Below are positions 58,016-64,000 of a stretch of 64,000 bases of DNA, one piece after another; the first letter of the stretch is position 1; the number at the start of each line of letters is the position of its first letter. Position numbers and translations under genes: made by a program. A model generated the notes under the pieces. That model was not told the DNA's origin and did not search any database. It worked only from the letters and a program-made list of their open reading frames with translations. This stretch comes from Neurospora tetrasperma FGSC 2508 (lineage: Eukaryota; Ascomycota; Sordariomycetes; Sordariales; Sordariaceae). The stretch spans positions 4,716,797 to 4,780,796 of the forward strand of contig NW_009799099.1 of the NCBI RefSeq assembly GCF_000213175.1. Direction: 5' to 3'.

Positions 58016-58982
58016 ATGAGCGCCCGATCACGATCATCGTCACCGGAGTTTGATCCTTTGGCCTTCGACCAGGATTTCACTCCTCTACCGGAGTACAAGG
58101 CCCCGACCGACACGGCTCTCGACTTTGGTGGTCTCCTGCCCGAGCCTTTGAAGCTACACGAAGATTTAAAGACGGGATGCGGAGGCCAGCTTTGGCCGGC
58201 CGGAATGACTCTCGCCAAGCATATGCTGCGCTACCATGGCGATAAGCTGCAAAAGGCTCGGATGTAGGTGCCTTTCATGCCGGCTCTTCATCCCACATGA
58301 AGCCACGATAACCACCAACCACATGGCATGGCACTGACATATCTCGCTCCCCCAGACTCGAGATTGGCGCCGGCGGTGGCCTTGTTGGACTTGCAGTTGC
58401 CAAAGGCTGCAGCTTTGAAACTCCCATGTACATCACAGACCAACTGGAGATGGAAGAGCTCATGGCATACAACACCACCTTGAATGGCCTCAATGACAAG
58501 GTCAAATCCATGATCCTCAACTGGTAAGCGATACATACAGTCCTGTGTGACGGCTTTCCCCGCTCTCCTCCTCCTGCTGTGCCTTTCCCACAACATCGGA
58601 CTCTTGTTCTTCCACGGTCCCGACCAGGATCGGGCCACCCGGGCTCGGGTTCACGCTCATGCTTATTCTGACAACCTCTCGTGATGCAAATAGGGGCGAG
58701 CCACTGCCAGAGGAAATTGTTGCTCTCAAGCCTGATACTATTCTAGCCGCTGATTGCGTCTACTTCGAACCCGCCTTCCCGCTCCTCCTCCAGACCCTGA
58801 AGGATCTATTGGCCCTTGAACCCAACGCCACCGTTTACTTCTGTTTCAAGAAGAGACGCCGTGCAGACATGCAGTTTCTCAAGGCTGCCAGAAAGACTTT
58901 CAAGATTACCGAGCTTGAGGACCAAGACCGGCCCGTGTTCTCTAGAGAAGGCTTGTTCCTGTACGCGTTTACCCGCAAATAA
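58016..58982 (+). CDS. Efm6-like protein-lysine N-methyltransferase (METTL21 family)
   Basis: Exons 58016-58263, 58356-58523 and 58694-58982 encode 234 residues, the usual size. The introns (92 and 170 bp) are GT-AG, and the joins give AR-ILEIGAGGG and LNW-GEPLPEE, as the family requires. Motifs: GGQLWPAGMTLAKHML (about 56-71), the SAM-binding EIGAGGGLVGLAVA (85-98), acidic Asp111 at the end of strand 2, NW (138-139), and the DxxY-type DCVYFEPAF (159-167) that marks the seven-beta-strand lysine methyltransferases. In yeast Efm6 methylates elongation factor eEF1A; assignment to Efm6 rather than a sister METTL21 enzyme rests on length and the GGQLWPAG block. An upstream SSSPEFDPL leader is poorly conserved. 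Confidence 0.88.
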
Positions 58983-61251
58983 GAAATGAAAAGGATTTCA
59001 GCACTTCAAAGTTCAGCCAGCTTCGCCAAAGGATCTTCGACAGGTCGTCTCCGCGCCCAAAAGGATTCAAAAGAGGCATTTTGTCAAGAAGCCTCCAATC
59101 AACCGACGATGGCAAGCAAAGTGGGACGCGGAATTGACGTTCTCGCCAGATTCTGGCCATGACAGGCAACATCGCATATCCAAGGACACCGCACATATTG
59201 CAAGGCGAATGTGCGTTTGGCCGGCCTCTGGAAACGCCCCCGCTACGTAACACGAGCCTGTTGAGCCCGCATATCGACTGTGACAACAACGTGCCCCACA
59301 TCTTATCACTTATTCGCATGCATGACGAACAACTGTGGAAATCGAATAGAGGATAAGTTGCTCAACCTTCATCACATCATTCTGGTCGTCCAGTCGATTT
59401 GACTCGTCGAGAGTTTGCGGAACCAGGCCCGACGTCCGAGGCCGGCCAAAAGGAAGGGATAAGGACGCGTCTCCATTCAGAACCGCAGGTCTGCGCCATC
59501 ATATTGGTGAGTGGCCATTACTTTTACACTACGAAATAGCTTTTGACCTGTTTTTTTTCTTCACTCAAGTCCCACTGTGGCAATTGGCAAATGGACCATT
59601 TCTCTGCCGGTATGCAATACATCGACGATGGCAGACGCGTACATCCATGCCCTGGACCTTCTCTCAGTTCGTGGTATTCCGGACGAGCAGGTTCTTCATC
59701 CTGAATCCTATATCTTCGTTTTTACACTTTTCCTCTCAACTAGCAGTGAAACACCAAAAAGCATATTGTCCCACCACACGTCGGTTCTCAGCCGACTCCT
59801 CGTAGGGCGCCACGGTATTTGGCATTACAAATGCTTTCGAGGTTCCCCTCATTCAGCGATGCGCTGTGAAACAACGTACGGGACGGACGGCCCCAGTCTG
59901 ACAAGCTGTCGGGCCTGTGGGCGACAAGGACATCCAGGTACGCGAAGCATGGCAGAATAAAGAATTTTCGAAGAGCGGGGCGGATCGCCAGTTGCTCATC
60001 GGCGCGCAGGAGCCCAGCCAGGCCTCGGGGTCGCCATGGATGATGATTGGTTGGAATGATCCCGGCTCAGTTGGTTCCTGGCCGTTCCTGACCCAAGAAA
60101 AACAGGGGTCCGGCTTTTGTTCCGCGTCAGTGCCTTGCAGGTCAGCTGCAAGGGCCAGGTCTCCCGCGTCGCTTCTGGTCAAAAGTTTTCAATCTCAGCG
60201 TCGTCATTGCACTTCGTTGGTACGATACTACTCTACGCCGCCACATTGCGAGATTTGTTAGGTCGCTACATGGCTCGGGTCGAAGGAGCTGAGCTTGGAT
60301 GTGGTTCTCCCTCCTCAGCGGTAATCTCAGCGGTAACTCTTCGCAGCCCTACGAAATAACGGCACGTCAAAGAAGCTCTGTGGGACGAATGCAGGACACC
60401 TGCAAACATCGGGTGAAAGCAAGGGTTAAAGTCTCTGGTTGGGCTTAAGGGGAACATCGAAAGCAACCGTCAATTTCTTTGTCCAAGGCGGTGCTCACGA
60501 TGATTTGCTCCTTCCTCCGCACTGTCACAATGCTGTTTGGCACTTGACAAGCCAGCATCTGCCCCTCATCGTTGCCAGAACAAGAACCGCACTAACAACT
60601 GATCGAGCTTTGGATGGTATCAAACACGTGGTGCTGGGGTCGTTTGACAACTCGGTTAGGACGATCGAGTCGGGCCTGGCTAGGCATCTTCGGTAGAATG
60701 GGGCCCAACAAGTGTGAACGGCCCACTCGCATGGGGGCATTCACACATTCGAGCAGGGGCAGGGGTAAGAAAAAAAAACACAAGGGAAATGGCTGAGCAT
60801 GGCTTGCCTCCAGCCGGGTCATCAGCCTGTTTGAGCCATCCCAGGCATTGTCTAGCTCGCCCGGACCACGCGTCTCCCCTTCATTTCAGATTCCCTAGCC
60901 CTAAGATCGGACGGGTCCTTTCTTTTATAAAGGTTCATGTCCGTCTCGTCTCTCATCGATCTCATATTCCCACTTCTCACAAGCTCCCCTGCTCTTTGCT
61001 GATCGAACCATTTGGAATATCAGCTGTACATTCCTTCCTCGAGCCGGCTACGAGAATCACCTTCTTTCAAACTCAACATTGACGATCCGTCACATTCCAA
61101 CAGCTTACACAGCACGGACAACACCAAGGATCCCTCCACCTACCTACATCCTTCCTTTACGGTAGCCAAGACCACCAAGAATCAACCATCATCAGTTTCT
61201 CGTTGACGAGAGACATATCACAATCCTTTTCGAACTTCATCCGCCGTCAAC
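58983..61251. other. Intergenic region and 5' region of the expansin-like gene
   Basis: About 2.3 kb. Open frames of 60-127 codons overlap on both strands and show no domain. The last 350 bp are a C/A/T-rich leader, with a pyrimidine-rich stretch near 60930-61010, typical of strongly expressed Neurospora genes; TTTTATAAAGG at 60933 may be a TATA box. Confidence 0.5.
60933..60943 (+). promoter_or_regulatory. Possible TATA box of the expansin-like gene
   Basis: TTTTATAAAGG lies about 310 bp before the start codon, followed by a pyrimidine-rich stretch where transcription could begin. Confidence 0.35.
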
Positions 61252-62049
61252 ATGAAGTCGACCACTGTCATCATCAGCCTCTTAGCTTCGTTTGCTGTTG
61301 CCCAGCCTCGCCACGGCCTTAACCACCAGAAGAAGGACCACGGTCACCACCACAAGCGTTCTCTTGTCACGGAATGGGTGACTGAAACCGTCTATGAGAC
61401 CGTCACCAAGTACATTGACGTGACCGCCACCGAGGTGATTGTTCCTCCAAAGGCCACTTCAACCCTCATCACTTCCGTCTCGCAGGCCCACTCCAGCGCT
61501 GCGGCCGTCGTCCCCGTGGTTCCCGCCTCTTCTGCCAAGGTTGAGGCTCCTGCTCCTGCTTCTGAGACCACCAGCTCTAGCCAGGCCGCCCCTCCGGTCC
61601 AGACAGTCGCTCCTGCCCCTCTTTCCGTGGAGAGCTCGTCTGCTCCGGCCCCTGTTGTTCAGCCCACCACCGCGTCGGTTGCCTCTCCACAGGCCGTTGA
61701 GTCTTCTACGACGGAGTCTACTTCCAGCACAAGTAGCTCCCACAATGGCGACCTCACCTACTACGATGTCGGTTTGGGTGCCTGCGGCTTTGATGACAAC
61801 GGCTTGGACATGTCCGATAACATTGTGGCCCTTTCCCACGAGATGATGGGTACCCAGTCCAACGGCAACCCCTACTGCAACAGGAAGGTTGTCATCACGG
61901 CCAATGGCAAGACCGTTACCGCCACTGTTCGTGACAAGTGCATGGGATGTGCCTTTAACGACATTGATGTTTCCAAGAAGGCCTTCCTTGACGTCTTTGG
62001 CGCCCTTACCGACGGCCGCAAGAAGGTCGAATGGGCTTTCTCCGACTAA
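61252..62049 (+). CDS. Secreted double-psi beta-barrel (RlpA/barwin/expansin-like) protein
   Basis: Single-exon gene, 265 residues. Residues 1-17 are a signal peptide ([17 protein letters not shown]). A His/Lys-rich propeptide ends in KR at 35-36, a Kex2-type cleavage site. Residues 37-160 are a Ser/Ala/Pro/Val/Thr-rich, probably heavily O-glycosylated stalk. From about residue 165 the double-psi beta-barrel domain shows [39 protein letters not shown] and [18 protein letters not shown], matching the fungal RlpA-like/Asp f 7 group. These proteins loosen or bind wall polysaccharide without hydrolysis; the catalytic Asp of expansins is not needed. Strong codon bias toward C-ending codons suggests high expression. 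The stop is TAA at 62047-62049. Confidence 0.93.
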   Translation: MKSTTVIISLLASFAVAQPRHGLNHQKKDHGHHHKRSLVTEWVTETVYETVTKYIDVTATEVIVPPKATSTLITSVSQAHSSAAAVVPVVPASSAKVEAPAPASETTSSSQAAPPVQTVAPAPLSVESSSAPAPVVQPTTASVASPQAVESSTTESTSSTSSSHNGDLTYYDVGLGACGFDDNGLDMSDNIVALSHEMMGTQSNGNPYCNRKVVITANGKTVTATVRDKCMGCAFNDIDVSKKAFLDVFGALTDGRKKVEWAFSD

Positions 62050-64000
62050 AGAAATGGTCACACCATCAACTGCCTTCACAGCAAGGCCATTTACTCATTT
62101 TCGCTTCTCACATAGGCGCGTGGACTTGTTTACCGCGCATTGGAAAAAAAAAAACTGGTTCACGCGGATCTTCTCCAGCGTCTCTTTTGGACAAAGGACG
62201 GAGCGATTCGCAGGGCGATGATGACTTTTACGACTCTTTCTTCCCTAGCCCTTTTGTTCATGCTTTTTTTCATGGTCAATTCTTTTTGGCAATTGAACAT
62301 AAGAGCGTCACACAAAGGGGAGGCGGGACAACCACTTAGAAAAGATACCACACACACAAAGACACAGAACGGAACGGCGACTGGCGCGCGGGAACGGATT
62401 GGAAAACAAAAGCCCCCTTGAGGGGCGCGCAACGACAAAAAGGATTGGCGCTGGAACTTTCTTCCGCAATGAAAATGTGGTCTTCTTTCTGTCGAACGAT
62501 TTGATGACAAAACTTCAAAACTTCTTCAGGCTTGTGCCAAACCCTTTTACCAGGTACATGGTCCCATCTCAGACACACTAACGTCAATTACCATCCATGG
62601 TGGTGGTACTAAGCTATAAGTGGGCTGAGCAGCAGGGAAGCTATCTGTTTCACCTTCTTCTTCTTCTGATGTAGATACCTCTTTTTCGGAAAAACATTGG
62701 CGGAGTATTTTATGGGGGGATCGAATGAAAATGAGACATTCACTTTCACTCTCTTGACAAGCAAACCTAGTGTTCAATTGTTCGATTGCTGATTCAGTGA
62801 CATTGATTCGCACACTTCGTGGATGCCCCAATTGACATTTCACTCTGACGTTTCGCATTGGTGGAGATGCCCTTCCCTTCAACCAATCCCAAAAGTATAT
62901 CTTTTGAAGCCATCATTGGACTTCGTATTCCCGAAAGTCACGATGTCCAAATGCCATTCTACGCGCGTATATAGCGGAGTGGCTGAGCAGTGATAGCGCC
63001 AAGAAAATAGTAAAATGAGCTTGCGCGGACTAAGCCACCACCACTAAGTCCACGCAATGCGCTAAGCACTAACAGAAGAACCTGCTGAAAGCAGCTTAAG
63101 GTGTTAGTGTCATCACATGGAGATACTGCATGTGCTGACTGCTGAGACCGCGCGCGCGGACCTACCGAAGTCATCACCAGCGGCTGAACTAGTAGTGGTT
63201 CTGGTTCATCTGAGGAATAGCGAGGTCAGTAATTCGTGGTTAATAACAGGGTCGATAAAAGTTCGAGGAGAGGAGAGGGTAGGTGACGGAAATTTGATGC
63301 GTTATAAAACTTTTTTTTGCGGGAACTGGATACTCGTACATGCATCGATAGATATCTGCTTATTGATTTCCGCTACCTACTTACACTACATCCCAGTGCT
63401 TTAATCTAGCCTCCGTCCAGTGCCCGCCTGGTTCCTTGGAGGTACGTATGTAGCCATCTCTCGGGGCATTGTTGTGTGCTTTTTTAGGCTCTTCGAATTG
63501 CTTGTTTCCCTAGGTAAGGGGGAAGGACATGGACAGGAGTTACCTATGGCGGTGGAAAAATTGGATAGTGTAGAACTTGATGTCCGTTATGAGGTCGGTG
63601 ACCATTCCTTTATTTATTTATTTATTTTTTATTCATCGTTTTTGTCTAGGTATTTTACGTTTGACTGTTCTCTTGCTGTCTGTCCTATGAAGATGCGGCC
63701 GGCTACTATCTTTTGGTTGTTGAATAGGACTTTATAAAATAATGCGGAATTAAAGGAATTAACTATACCTGATAGTTGGGGCTTTGGTGGAATGAGCATT
63801 GAAACTAATAGATAGATAGTTTGATGCCCTTACACTGCGTGTCCATTTCAAAAAATATCAATACACGCAGAGATCCTACCTATATGTACTTTGAAGGGAT
63901 ATATGTGATGCATTGATATGTTATAATGATGCCGAGTGTTGAAAGGTATATACTTTTCGAAGACTTGTCATTGGAGATCAGAGGCACTCCAAAAATAATT
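62050..64000. other. Intergenic region to the window end
   Basis: About 1.95 kb with a 3' UTR, an A10 run near 62150 and a TTTA repeat (about 63609-63628). Open frames (up to 116 codons) have no family features. A tRNA-like A-box stretch at 62975-62990 lacks a matching B-box. No gene is recognised. Confidence 0.5.

Noticed and set aside
62970-63060. tRNA-Ser/Leu-like A-box stretch (GGAGTGGCTGAGC)
   Set aside because: The A-box ends imperfectly and no B-box or cloverleaf follows.

Overview
This is a 64 kb piece of chromosome from a filamentous ascomycete, most likely a Sordariales species close to Neurospora. The evidence is: short spliceosomal introns (49 to about 200 bp) with CTAAC-type branch sites; a 10.7 kb AT-rich block mutated in the manner of repeat-induced point mutation (RIP); two single, dispersed 5S rRNA genes in opposite orientations, as in Neurospora and unlike tandem-5S fungi; many TAGGTA/TACCTA tracts; and several proteins that are clear fungal housekeeping orthologues. 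No genome was searched, so the species is inferred.

Left part (1-14,071). A 5S rRNA gene is cut by the window start. About 2.8 kb without a recognisable gene follows, then a 334 bp MITE-like repeat (2954-3287), then a nested transposon block. The outer element (3344-14069, TA target duplication, TIRs of about 107 and 132 bp) carries remnants of a pogo/Fot1-type DDE transposase. A Ty3/gypsy LTR retroelement (4349-11807) is inserted in it, with LTRs of about 488 and 485 bp and a 5 bp target duplication. Both are heavily RIP-mutated fossils.

Accessory part (15.7-30 kb). A secreted Fet3/ABR1-like multicopper oxidase, a short-chain dehydrogenase and a PHBH-type FAD monooxygenase lie next to the transposons and could be a small redox or pigment/aromatic-metabolism group. 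An orphan Pro/Gly-rich protein, a HET-domain (heterokaryon incompatibility type) protein and a complete 5S rRNA gene follow. Two of these proteins carry polyglutamine tracts.

Conserved part (30-64 kb). In order: a carboxymuconolactone-decarboxylase-like protein (-), Bud32 kinase of the EKC/KEOPS complex (+), the glutamate-cysteine ligase regulatory subunit (-), AP-1 sigma adaptin (+), the RNA polymerase III repressor Maf1 (+), the Rab7 GEF subunit Ccz1 (+), a Ptc2/3-type PP2C phosphatase (-), an Axl2-like cadherin-fold membrane protein (-), an Efm6-type lysine methyltransferase (+) and a secreted double-psi beta-barrel (RlpA/expansin-like) protein (+). These serve unrelated core functions (tRNA modification, glutathione synthesis, vesicle traffic, Pol III control, vacuole fusion, signalling, polarity, translation-factor methylation) and are separated by long, microsatellite-rich intergenic regions. 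Intron positions were set by reading frame and family consensus. Two introns (AP-1 sigma and Maf1) use GC-AG ends.

I found no CRISPR array, tRNA or operon. The least explained items are the nested transposon block with its structured TIRs and an antisense open stretch, the oxidoreductase trio with a candidate zinc-cluster operator, and the orphan gene at 24.3-26.0 kb.
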